64,000 nt of DNA, taken from the NCBI RefSeq assembly GCF_010233585.1, contig NZ_CP045997.1:3683779-3747778 (forward strand), given 5' to 3'. Numbering within the stretch: the first letter of the stretch is position 1; every line of letters begins with the position of its first letter. Under the pieces are notes generated by a model. It saw nothing but the letters and a program-made list of their open reading frames with translations. It searched no databases and had not been told where the DNA came from. Of this stretch, positions 36,056 through 42,959 are shown piece by piece. Position numbers and translations under genes: made by a program. The stretch is from Spirosoma endbachense. GTDB lineage: Bacteria; Bacteroidota; Bacteroidia; Cytophagales; Spirosomataceae.

Positions 36056-38254
36056 TTAATTCTGTAACAGATCGTTAAGAGTTTTACTACGCTTATCAAT
36101 TCCCCAGTTTATAAACAGACCCAGGTAATAGAAGCGATTGGCCAGCGGCATCGACGCTTCCCTGTTTGTGAGTGAGCTGTATTGATAACCGAATATCTGC
36201 TGATTACCCAGCAAGTTGTTGGCCGAAAAGGCAAGCGTTGAATTAGCCTTACCGATGCGGGTCAAATAAGCCACCGTGGCTCCTACGTTATGATAGGCTG
36301 GTGTATGATCGGTCATAAACTGGTCCTTCGACCGATTGGGATTATAATAAGGCCGTCCTGATGCAAAGGTGTAGGTCAGACCGATGTTGAGCGGAATCGA
36401 CGGAATCAGCACATTGACAACGGTAGCCAGCGTATGCGTGGCCGCAAAACTGGGTTGCACCAGCATCGGATAGTCGAGATATTGCCGTTTTGTATCCAGG
36501 TATGAGTACGATACCCAATAGTTTACGTTCGGAAGACGGTTTTCTTCTTTCCAGAGTACCTCAAACCCACGGGCATAGCCTTTGCCGGTCGAACTGGTAT
36601 CGGGGCTTGTCCGAAGCAGCCGGTTATACGTTTTTTGATACAACTCCACCCGCAGCAACTGATTGGTCCGTACCATCTGATAACTCGCGATGTAGTGGGT
36701 AGCTTCCTGAAAACGCAGCGAGTTGCGGTTTGTATTGCTGATCAGGTAATCGTAGGTCGGTTGTTGGTAAAATTGCCCATAGCTAAGGGTCAGCTTATGA
36801 ACCTTTCCCGGTGCATAGCTCAGCGACATACGCGGTGCCACAGCCAGCCGACTGATTGCCGATGCCCCCTCGGCCCGCAGACCAAGCCGGGTGCTCAGCG
36901 TCCGACTCAGCGACACGTTACTTTCAGCAAAAACGGCGCCATATTGTTCGTTCAGATGCTGGGTTGGCGCAATCAGATGCTGTTGAGCCAGTTGCATGTC
37001 GGTTCCGGTCATGACATGGTCCATACCCAGGTACAGATCCGATCCTTTCCCGATCGACCGCCGAAAGACAACCCGCGTATTATAGACCTGCTGGGCAACC
37101 TGGCGCGACCGACGCAGCGATACCTGTCCATCGATCATCGGCAAAGAGTCAATTGACGCGGTATTATTGGATAAACTGGCGCCAAATCCGGCATTCATCG
37201 TCCATTCCTTACCCACACTGCCTGCATACGAAACGCTCACAAAACCATTGCTACTTACCAACCCATACTGGGCGGTTCGGCCGGTGGTATTCTGCAAAAA
37301 CTGGACGTTGTTGCGGCCAACCGTTCCAAGAATTTTCAGTACTCCTTTATCGCCAGCCCGATATTTGAGGTGAAACAGGCCGTCGAGGTATTCCGGGCCA
37401 GCGGTAAACGTGCGACGCTGCGGAACAATGTGATAATAGGGACTCATGTTCGTGTAGGTGATCGACCCACCTGCCGACAGCCGCTCAGGGCGGATCACGC
37501 GGTTCATTTCGAGCATGGCACCCGTTGTGCTGATGTTGCCGCCTATCGATGAACGGTCGGCCACATCGTTGGTTTCCAGAATCAAAGCCGATGACAACGC
37601 CTGACCGTACAGGGCCGAATAACCACCACTACTAAAGAAATTTCCCGAAAATAGCTCTGGCGCAAACCGACCCCGCTGCGACACACCCGGACTACCGTTG
37701 TAGAAAAAATTATTGGCCAGCAGTCCATCCACATACACCTTCGTTTCATCGCTGGTGCCGCCCCTGACAAACAACCCGGTAGCATCCGAAGTGGCCTGTA
37801 CACCGGGCATTGTCCGAATGCCATTCGCAATATCGGCATTGCTGCCACCCATTGCCCGAACCTCCAGCGCTTTCAGGCTGGGGAGCCCGCCCCGGCCCAG
37901 AAAATCAGTTTTTCGGGTTTTAACGGTGACACCATCCAGATTGATCGACTCTTCATTGAGCACGAACTTTAGTGTTACCTGCCGTGTCGTGTCGCTGATG
38001 GTAATCGTCATCGGCAGATGAGCATAACCCAACATCTGCGCCACCACCTGAACGGTTCCCCGACCATCGGTCGTGAACGAGAAGGAGCCATCGGCGTCGG
38101 TGGTGGCTCCGGCATACGAATTCAGGATACCAATATTAGCACTGGCTAGTGGCTTCATCTGTGCATTGAACACCTTACCCTGCACAACAACCTGACTCCA
38201 GGCAGGACTACTCAGAAGCAGCCCTAAAATGAATGTCTGTAGACGTGTTTTCAT
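36056..38254 (-). CDS. TonB-dependent outer-membrane receptor
   Basis: A 732-aa receptor: signal peptide (~1-20), carboxypeptidase-regulatory-like domain (VVQGKVFNAQMKPLASANIG, ~22-105), plug domain (LFVRGGTSDETKVYVDGL, ~165-185) and a C-terminal 22-strand barrel ending in LGLFINWGID. It starts four bases after the arginase stop, so the two are tightly coupled. In this setting it may import, export or sense the peptide product or its metal complex. There is no accompanying SusD protein. Confidence 0.9.
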   Translation of the reverse strand: MKTRLQTFILGLLLSSPAWSQVVVQGKVFNAQMKPLASANIGILNSYAGATTDADGSFSFTTDGRGTVQVVAQMLGYAHLPMTITISDTTRQVTLKFVLNEESINLDGVTVKTRKTDFLGRGGLPSLKALEVRAMGGSNADIANGIRTMPGVQATSDATGLFVRGGTSDETKVYVDGLLANNFFYNGSPGVSQRGRFAPELFSGNFFSSGGYSALYGQALSSALILETNDVADRSSIGGNISTTGAMLEMNRVIRPERLSAGGSITYTNMSPYYHIVPQRRTFTAGPEYLDGLFHLKYRAGDKGVLKILGTVGRNNVQFLQNTTGRTAQYGLVSSNGFVSVSYAGSVGKEWTMNAGFGASLSNNTASIDSLPMIDGQVSLRRSRQVAQQVYNTRVVFRRSIGKGSDLYLGMDHVMTGTDMQLAQQHLIAPTQHLNEQYGAVFAESNVSLSRTLSTRLGLRAEGASAISRLAVAPRMSLSYAPGKVHKLTLSYGQFYQQPTYDYLISNTNRNSLRFQEATHYIASYQMVRTNQLLRVELYQKTYNRLLRTSPDTSSTGKGYARGFEVLWKEENRLPNVNYWVSYSYLDTKRQYLDYPMLVQPSFAATHTLATVVNVLIPSIPLNIGLTYTFASGRPYYNPNRSKDQFMTDHTPAYHNVGATVAYLTRIGKANSTLAFSANNLLGNQQIFGYQYSSLTNREASMPLANRFYYLGLFINWGIDKRSKTLNDLLQN

Positions 38255-38258
38255 GTCT

Positions 38259-39479
38259 TTACGAAATAGTTAGATAGCTCATTAGGCGAAGCAAGATTTC
38301 CATAGCCACCTGCGTGGTCAGATCCGTTGAATCGAAGTCGGGATTGGCTTCTACCAGATCGAAGCCTACTAGTTGACGTCCTGGCAGGAGCTGGCTAAAA
38401 AGCTGTTTGATCTCCTCCAGCGAAAAGCCTCCCGGTATCGGCGTTGCGGTGCCAGGCAGAACGGTCGGGTCCAGAACATCGACATCGAACGTCACGTAAT
38501 AAGGAACATCGTCGGGCAAATCGAATCGTTTTCCCTGCCGTAACTGCTCGCTCACCTGATGACACCAGTGAATGTGCTGTTTCGGGCGCGGCCTGGTTCC
38601 GGCATTGGCAAATCCGCGAATGCCAAACTGATAGACTTGCTGTACGTTGCTCAATTCCAGGCACTTCGTCATAAAATTACCGTAATGATGCACTTTCCCC
38701 CAGTGATTTATACTGTCGTACCGCGAGCCGTAGGTATCGGTGTGGGCATCGAAATGAATGACGTGTAAATTGGGATAAGTCTCAGCGGCTGCCTTAATAA
38801 GCGGATAGCTGATGGAGTGGTCGCCCCCGATAAAGGCCGGAATTTTACCGGCTTTAAACAATTGGCTCGCCATGTGGTGAATTTTGGCGTATACAAAAGC
38901 CGTCGACTCATTGGCGTTCACAAACAGATTACCGTAATCAACCAGCTTGCTGTTCTGAAACAGGGGCTGAAGACGCGTGGCGGTCAGCTCATCAAAAAGC
39001 AGAAAATCAGCCCCTTTCAACAGAAGATTGTTATTCTGGCTAAACTCCCGGATGTGAAACGGGAACTTCGCCCCGCCCATCGACTTCCCATTTCCCTTGC
39101 CAAACGGAATACCGACAATAACGACTTCGGCCCGCTCGTGATAGGCATCTACCCCAAAGATCCGGTTCTTTACCGCCATCACATCGGCCGTAAAACGCTC
39201 CCACCCTTCTGTGCTGGGATCGAGTAGCAATCCATTTCGTTGCAGATAGGCGATAGCCAGCTCAAGCTGATCATTCTCTATGTCCATTTCGTCAAACAGC
39301 GCGTCGGTCGTGGCAGGCTGTCTAAAGAAATCAAGGATCGAAACAATGGCCGGGCTAACTTCGTAGCTCTTTCCACTGATCATGTTGAAGATGGTGCCTT
39401 TACCCGTTTGATTCGACAGGGTAATGTCAAGATAAGGCGACTTTAACAACAGGGGCGAAACAGAAACGTCGGTTATCAT
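38259..39479 (-). CDS. PqqD-like domain fused to arginase (candidate RiPP peptide arginase)
   Basis: A 406-aa two-part protein. Residues ~10-90 form a PqqD-like winged-helix domain (GTIFNMISGKSYEVSP, ending YLQRNGLLLDP), the fold RiPP enzymes use to grip leader peptides. Residues ~110-406 are a ureohydrolase with the dinuclear-metal motifs GGDHS (His221), HFDAHTD (Asp244, His246, Asp248) and FDVDVLDP (Asp332, Asp334). Plain arginases and agmatinases lack the N-terminal part. Every precursor in the array has an invariant Arg next to Cys, so conversion of that Arg to ornithine, as by the peptide arginase OspR, is the proposed reaction. It follows the M50 gene by 15 bases. Confidence 0.85.
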   Translation of the reverse strand: MITDVSVSPLLLKSPYLDITLSNQTGKGTIFNMISGKSYEVSPAIVSILDFFRQPATTDALFDEMDIENDQLELAIAYLQRNGLLLDPSTEGWERFTADVMAVKNRIFGVDAYHERAEVVIVGIPFGKGNGKSMGGAKFPFHIREFSQNNNLLLKGADFLLFDELTATRLQPLFQNSKLVDYGNLFVNANESTAFVYAKIHHMASQLFKAGKIPAFIGGDHSISYPLIKAAAETYPNLHVIHFDAHTDTYGSRYDSINHWGKVHHYGNFMTKCLELSNVQQVYQFGIRGFANAGTRPRPKQHIHWCHQVSEQLRQGKRFDLPDDVPYYVTFDVDVLDPTVLPGTATPIPGGFSLEEIKQLFSQLLPGRQLVGFDLVEANPDFDSTDLTTQVAMEILLRLMSYLTIS

Positions 39480-39494
39480 GGCGATGGAGTTTAG

Positions 39495-40775
39495 TTAGTG
39501 AGCGAATCGACTACGGATAGCCGTTCGGATAGCTTGTCGGCTCTGGCGGGCATACCCCAGCGAGAAGTAAGCAAACAACCCGACCGTTAGTGACGATTTC
39601 AGAAACGGCTCAGCCGAGCAGACCGAGAAATCCATGAAGAATTGATAGGTGGTCTGTGGATAATGCAGCACGACCTCAAAGAATGTTTTGAAAGCGAACA
39701 CGAAAAAATAGGCCAGAAACCACAACCGCCCCAGGCTATATACCAGCAGAAACGGATTTTTCAGGTCTACTTCCGGATCGTTCGCCCTGGCCGGTTTCCG
39801 AAGTGACGGAAGCACTTTACCCGCCAGATTACGAACATACAGGACTGACTGACGACGCAGATTAGGCAGCGAGAACAGGTCGCTGTAGATCCAGTACCCG
39901 TCGAATTTGAGGAATGGAATGGCGTTGATAATGATCGTCGCCACATTGAGCTGAATAAGATAGCGGGTTGTATTGATCTGGCCGAAATCGCCGAAGTGAC
40001 TGACCAGATACCCGATCAGGATCAGGTTGATGAGAAGCTGAAAATAAATACCCCCCAGGTTAACGATGGTTCGTTTGAGTTTCCCGAGCCGCCAGACCTC
40101 CGTAACATCGGTATAGAGTACCGGAAAAATCAGGTATAAGCCCGCTCCAATTTCTTTAGGTTTGATACCGAACCGGTAGCCCGCAGCGGCATGGCCCAGT
40201 TCGTGAATTAATAGAATACCAAGTACGACGGGATAAAAAACGAGCATATGCCACAGCCCCCGGTCGCAATCACCCGTGGCCAGGGTAGCCGCGTTGTGAT
40301 TTTGCACATAATGATCGAGGGCCAGCAATTCACGCATCAGGTACGTATTAGCGGCCAGCGCCACCACGAAGGTAATGCCAAAGAATACGGGCGAAAAAAC
40401 GTACTGAATGATACGAAGCAACCAGGCATACTGGTTAAACCGAAGCAGTGTATACCGGGCATATATATTGCCGAGGGCCGGATTGCTGGCCTGGCTTGTT
40501 TCTGCCTGAGGAGCGTCGAAAACGCCCATTGGCCGGAGTTTATCCTCTACCAGCCGGGCCACATCGTCGGCCCCGAAATGCGTTTCGCTCTGGCGGGCGT
40601 TGAGTGTTTCGCTGATTTGCTGATAGGTAAGCTTCCGGCTGACACCATCCAAAATGAGGTACACAAATTCCCCGACTTTATAAGGCCGCCCACTTACGGT
40701 CAGCAAAAACTGTCGGTTGGAGTCCGAGCGCTCCATCTCTTCTATTCGGAACGAGTCGGTTTCTAAGGCGATCAT
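39495..40775 (-). CDS. PqqD-like domain fused to M50 membrane metallopeptidase
   Basis: A 426-aa protein from the ATG at 40775. Residues ~25-90 resemble a PqqD leader-binding domain (RPYKVGEFVYLILDG ... VARLVEDKLRPMGVF). A site-2-protease-like membrane domain follows, with HELGH (~191-195) and the second zinc-ligand motif FLKFDGYW, in a bundle of five to six hydrophobic helices. The PqqD-M50 pairing is known from RiPP loci, where such proteins are proposed to cleave or secrete the peptide. It lies directly downstream of the precursor array across a terminator-like hairpin, and upstream of the arginase gene. Confidence 0.87.
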   Translation of the reverse strand: MIALETDSFRIEEMERSDSNRQFLLTVSGRPYKVGEFVYLILDGVSRKLTYQQISETLNARQSETHFGADDVARLVEDKLRPMGVFDAPQAETSQASNPALGNIYARYTLLRFNQYAWLLRIIQYVFSPVFFGITFVVALAANTYLMRELLALDHYVQNHNAATLATGDCDRGLWHMLVFYPVVLGILLIHELGHAAAGYRFGIKPKEIGAGLYLIFPVLYTDVTEVWRLGKLKRTIVNLGGIYFQLLINLILIGYLVSHFGDFGQINTTRYLIQLNVATIIINAIPFLKFDGYWIYSDLFSLPNLRRQSVLYVRNLAGKVLPSLRKPARANDPEVDLKNPFLLVYSLGRLWFLAYFFVFAFKTFFEVVLHYPQTTYQFFMDFSVCSAEPFLKSSLTVGLFAYFSLGYARQSRQAIRTAIRSRFAH

Positions 40776-40813
40776 GGTCAAGTCGGTTTAGGAAAGTTAT
40801 GGGGAGAGAAAAA

Positions 40814-40848
40814 GCCGACGCCCCCACAAACGGGGCGGGAACGTCGGC
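40814..40848 (-). terminator. Hairpin plus T-run between precursor array and M50 gene (possible attenuator)
   Basis: Read on the minus strand, GCCGACG pairs with CGTCGGC (40842-40848 with 40814-40820), with an inner GC-rich stem and then TTTTT. It lies 21 bases after the last precursor stop and 38 bases before the M50 start, in an otherwise continuous unit. Partial termination here would raise precursor transcript over enzyme transcript. Confidence 0.7.
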
Positions 40849-40868
40849 ATGTGCATCAGCGAGATCGA

Positions 40869-40982
40869 CTAAACGCTAACACTATTGTCGCTGCAACGGG
40901 CTGAATCGGCGGCTGCTACGGTCGTTTCAAAGCGATCTTCGAGTTCAACGATCGTCAGTACTTCTGGAGTTGTGTTATTCAT
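40869..40982 (-). CDS. Precursor peptide 1 (37 aa) of the IVELE-RFE family
   Basis: Direct translation from the ATG at 40982. It begins MNNTTPEVL, followed by TIVELEDRFE, a spacer TTVAAADSA, the invariant RCS, and the tail DNSVSV. Arg29 and Cys30 are candidate modification sites: Arg for the arginase, Cys with Ser/Thr for further chemistry. It is the shortest and last of seven tandem copies. The ATG is preceded by a TTTTCA..CTTTTCAAAT-type leader shared with copies 2 and 3. Confidence 0.85.
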   Translation of the reverse strand: MNNTTPEVLTIVELEDRFETTVAAADSARCSDNSVSV

Positions 40983-41043
40983 GACTGGTTTGATTTGAAA
41001 AGTGAAAATTGAAAAAGGGAAATCAACTGATAATTGCCTTAGG

Positions 41044-41163
41044 CTATACTTCGACCGTGTTGCCACTGCAACGGCCAGCATCGGCAGCAGCTGCTGTGGT
41101 TTCGAAACGCTCTTCGAGTTCAACGATTGTCAGAGATTTGGCTGGAGAAGTTGTGTTGTTCAT
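41044..41163 (-). CDS. Precursor peptide 2 (39 aa)
   Basis: Starts MNNTTSPAKSL, then TIVELEERFE, TTAAAADAG, RCS and the tail GNTVEV. It departs from its siblings in having Gly before the Arg and Ala-rich spacing. The upstream ~30 bases nearly match those of copies 1 and 3, so these three are the most recent duplicates. Confidence 0.85.
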   Translation of the reverse strand: MNNTTSPAKSLTIVELEERFETTAAAADAGRCSGNTVEV

Positions 41164-41223
41164 GATTGATTTGAATTTGAAAAGTGAAAAAATTGTAGTT
41201 GAAAATCAGTTGACCCAATAACC

Positions 41224-41343
41224 CTATACCTGGACGTTGTTGTCGCTGCAACGAGCTGAATCAGCGGCTGCTACAGTGGTTTCGAAACGCTCTTCGAGTT
41301 CAACAATTGTCAATGATTCGGCTTGGGGTGCTGTGTTGTTCAT
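41224..41343 (-). CDS. Precursor peptide 3 (39 aa)
   Basis: Starts MNNTAPQAESL, then TIVELEERFE, TTVAAADSA, RCS and the tail DNNVQV. Core residues after the Cys vary between copies (DN, GN, NN), while the Arg-Cys-Ser step and the following Asn are fixed. Confidence 0.85.
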   Translation of the reverse strand: MNNTAPQAESLTIVELEERFETTVAAADSARCSDNNVQV

Positions 41344-41401
41344 GATTGATTTAATTTGAAAAGTGAAAAAATTGAAAGTGAATTATAGCGGTAAATACGT
41401 C

Positions 41402-41527
41402 CTAAAGGGACCGGAGACTGTTGTTGCTGCACCGGGCTGAATCGAGTGCGGCAACGGTCATTTCGAAGCGATCTTCGAGCTCAACAATCGTTAGCGATTC
41501 GTCGTGATAAACGGGTAAATTCTCCAT
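41402..41527 (-). CDS. Precursor peptide 4 (41 aa), most divergent copy
   Basis: Starts MENLPVYHDESL, then TIVELEDRFE, MTVAALDSA, RCS and the tail NNSLRSL. It is the only copy with Met in place of the first spacer Thr and a Leu in the Ala run, and its N-terminus is unrelated to the others. The tail carries a second Arg. Confidence 0.85.
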   Translation of the reverse strand: MENLPVYHDESLTIVELEDRFEMTVAALDSARCSNNSLRSL

Positions 41528-41564
41528 GATTTTCCGATAAATCGTACGGATTAGGGAGTCTGTC

Positions 41565-41714
41565 TTAGTAGACTACACCATCGGGCGGGACTGGCGCATT
41601 TACCTTAACGGTATTGCCACTGCAACGATCGGTATCGGCGGCCGCAACGGTCGTTTCGAAACGCTCTTCGAGTTCAACAATCGAGAGAGCCGGGGCGAAG
41701 ATTTTCGTGTTCAT
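41565..41714 (-). CDS. Precursor peptide 5 (49 aa), extended C-terminus
   Basis: Starts MNTKIFAPAL, then SIVELEERFE, TTVAAADTD, RCS and GNTVKV. A unique extra tail NAPVPPDGVVY makes it the longest copy. The extension is Pro-rich and ends in an aromatic residue, so its mature product would differ clearly, or the tail is removed. Confidence 0.85.
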   Translation of the reverse strand: MNTKIFAPALSIVELEERFETTVAAADTDRCSGNTVKVNAPVPPDGVVY

Positions 41715-41912
41715 AGTTTTGTTCTTTACGAAAGTTTGGCAACTCGGTATCTGAAAAAATCCAGTGCAGGCAGCCTAAAGGGGTAATAGCTTGCTCAGAA
41801 TGTATGCTAACAGACAAGTCCAGAGTGGCACTACGTTCGTTGGAGAGTGCCAGGCCAGTTGATGGATGAACCGCTGATAGCTGTCTATCTGGCGTAATTA
41901 CCCGCCTGGCGA

Positions 41913-42044
41913 TCAGGCAGCTACAACGGGAACTTTAACCGTGTTATTGCTGCAACGCTCGCTGTCAGCAGCGGCAACGGTCGTTTCAAAACGCTCTTCG
42001 AGTTCAACGATTGACAGAGCTGAGGTAGAAAGTTGTGAGTTCAT
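41913..42044 (-). CDS. Precursor peptide 6 (43 aa)
   Basis: Starts MNSQLSTSAL, then SIVELEERFE, TTVAAADSE, RCS, NNTVKV and a short PVVAA tail. It uses Ser before IVELE, as do copies 5 and 7. A 198-base gap with no gene separates it from copy 5. Confidence 0.85.
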   Translation of the reverse strand: MNSQLSTSALSIVELEERFETTVAAADSERCSNNTVKVPVVAA

Positions 42045-42231
42045 GACAGAGTTTGATTTAGGGAGAAACTGTTCGATTGATACTGATTAAAGACCATTGA
42101 AACGCAGATTTCATTTGCTGGCAGATTCGAAAAACAAGTCCCGAAGTGCACGACTAGGCGTTGGTTAAGTCGGTGCGGACTGTGCATGGATCGTTTTTGG
42201 AATGCCTCCCAGGGCAGATCTGCTACACGAA

Positions 42232-42357
42232 CTAAACTGCTGAAACAGTGACCGTGTTGCCGCTGCAACGGGCTGAATCGGCGGCTGCTACGGTGGTTTC
42301 GAAACGCTCTTCGAGTTCAACAATTGACAGGGCTGGGGTAGAAACTTGTGCGCTCAT
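42232..42357 (-). CDS. Precursor peptide 7 (41 aa), first in transcription
   Basis: Starts MSAQVSTPAL, then SIVELEERFE, TTVAAADSA, RCS and the tail GNTVTVSAV. It follows the acyl carrier protein gene by 164 bases in the same direction. A 187-base gap without a gene separates it from copy 6. Confidence 0.85.
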   Translation of the reverse strand: MSAQVSTPALSIVELEERFETTVAAADSARCSGNTVTVSAV

Positions 42358-42467
42358 GATAATAAGTGAAACAGGGTGATAAAATGAAAAATATATAGAT
42401 AACTAAATGAAAGGTTCGCGACTGCCTTCCCGCCGTGCACAGCGTCTTTTTTTAGTTCTTCGATTAA

Positions 42468-42500
42468 CGAACGGATACCGCTATACGATAAGTCCGTTCG
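42468..42500. terminator. 8-bp inverted repeat between ACP gene and precursor array
   Basis: Arms 42468-42475 and 42493-42500 are complementary with a 17-base loop. There is no T-run on the minus strand, so this is at best a weak terminator or an mRNA processing site. Confidence 0.3.
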
Positions 42501-42521
42501 GGCTTAAACTGGTCGCGTAAA

Positions 42522-42809
42522 CTAGACGACGGCCAGTGCATTCTCCTGAACTTTGCGAGCAACCTGCTCACTCAGCGTATCCAGGTTTTGGAAAGCTTCT
42601 TCACCTAAATCAGAAGGCATCAGGCCAAATTCTTCGGCCAGGCGGGAGGCAATCTCCAGAATAGCCAGTGAGTCCTGAATAACGCCCGGATGATCTTCAG
42701 TGCCGAAGAAAGGGGTTTCGTTGGTTAGTTCGACAAGCTCACCATCGGCTTGTAATACATCGATTACGATTTCACGGATACGGCCCTGGATGTTTGCTAA
42801 AGCTGACAT
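42522..42809 (-). CDS. Acyl carrier protein
   Basis: A 95-aa acidic helical protein with the phosphopantetheine attachment motif DSLAILEI (Ser ~47) following a loop, as in type II ACPs. It carries growing acyl chains for the ketosynthase pair encoded at 52504-55498, after activation by the PPTase at 46030-46656. It is the only ACP gene in the cluster, and it lies directly before the precursor array rather than with the ketosynthase genes. That placement ties the lipid part to the peptide part. Confidence 0.88.
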   Translation of the reverse strand: MSALANIQGRIREIVIDVLQADGELVELTNETPFFGTEDHPGVIQDSLAILEIASRLAEEFGLMPSDLGEEAFQNLDTLSEQVARKVQENALAVV

Positions 42810-42873
42810 AATTGAAAAGAGTTAAAGGGGTGAAACAATATGTTTTGGCTTGTTTGTGAATTAATTACTGAGA

Positions 42874-42904
42874 CAAAGTTGGCGGCTAAATGGCTCCGAA
42901 TCAA
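42874..42904 (-). promoter_or_regulatory. Possible promoter for the ACP-precursor unit
   Basis: On the minus strand TTG (42902-42904) and CAACTTTG (42874-42881) are 20 bases apart; the -7 box differs from TAnnTTTG by one base. It lies between the TonB receptor stop and the ACP start, so the array could be transcribed separately. Confidence 0.4.
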
Positions 42905-42959
42905 AAACCTAATGGACTGCTTTAATTGCGTAGGTTATAAGCTATAACAGCAAGCAAAA

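Noticed and set aside
36635..37156. 173-aa plus-strand frame antisense to the TonB receptor
   Set aside because: The receptor barrel on the minus strand accounts for it; no signal or domain is present.
40869..41123. 84-aa version of precursor 1 starting at 41123
   Set aside because: The extra N-terminus runs through the conserved upstream leader and into copy 2; the ATG at 40982 matches the other six copies.
42041..42268. 75-aa minus-strand frame between precursor copies 6 and 7
   Set aside because: It overlaps copies 6 and 7 at its edges in another frame and has no leader motif or family features.
40869..42357. Regularly spaced repeats resembling a CRISPR or satellite array
   Set aside because: The repeats are open reading frames with ATG starts, stops and conserved codons; spacing varies and the protein-level pattern explains the repetition.
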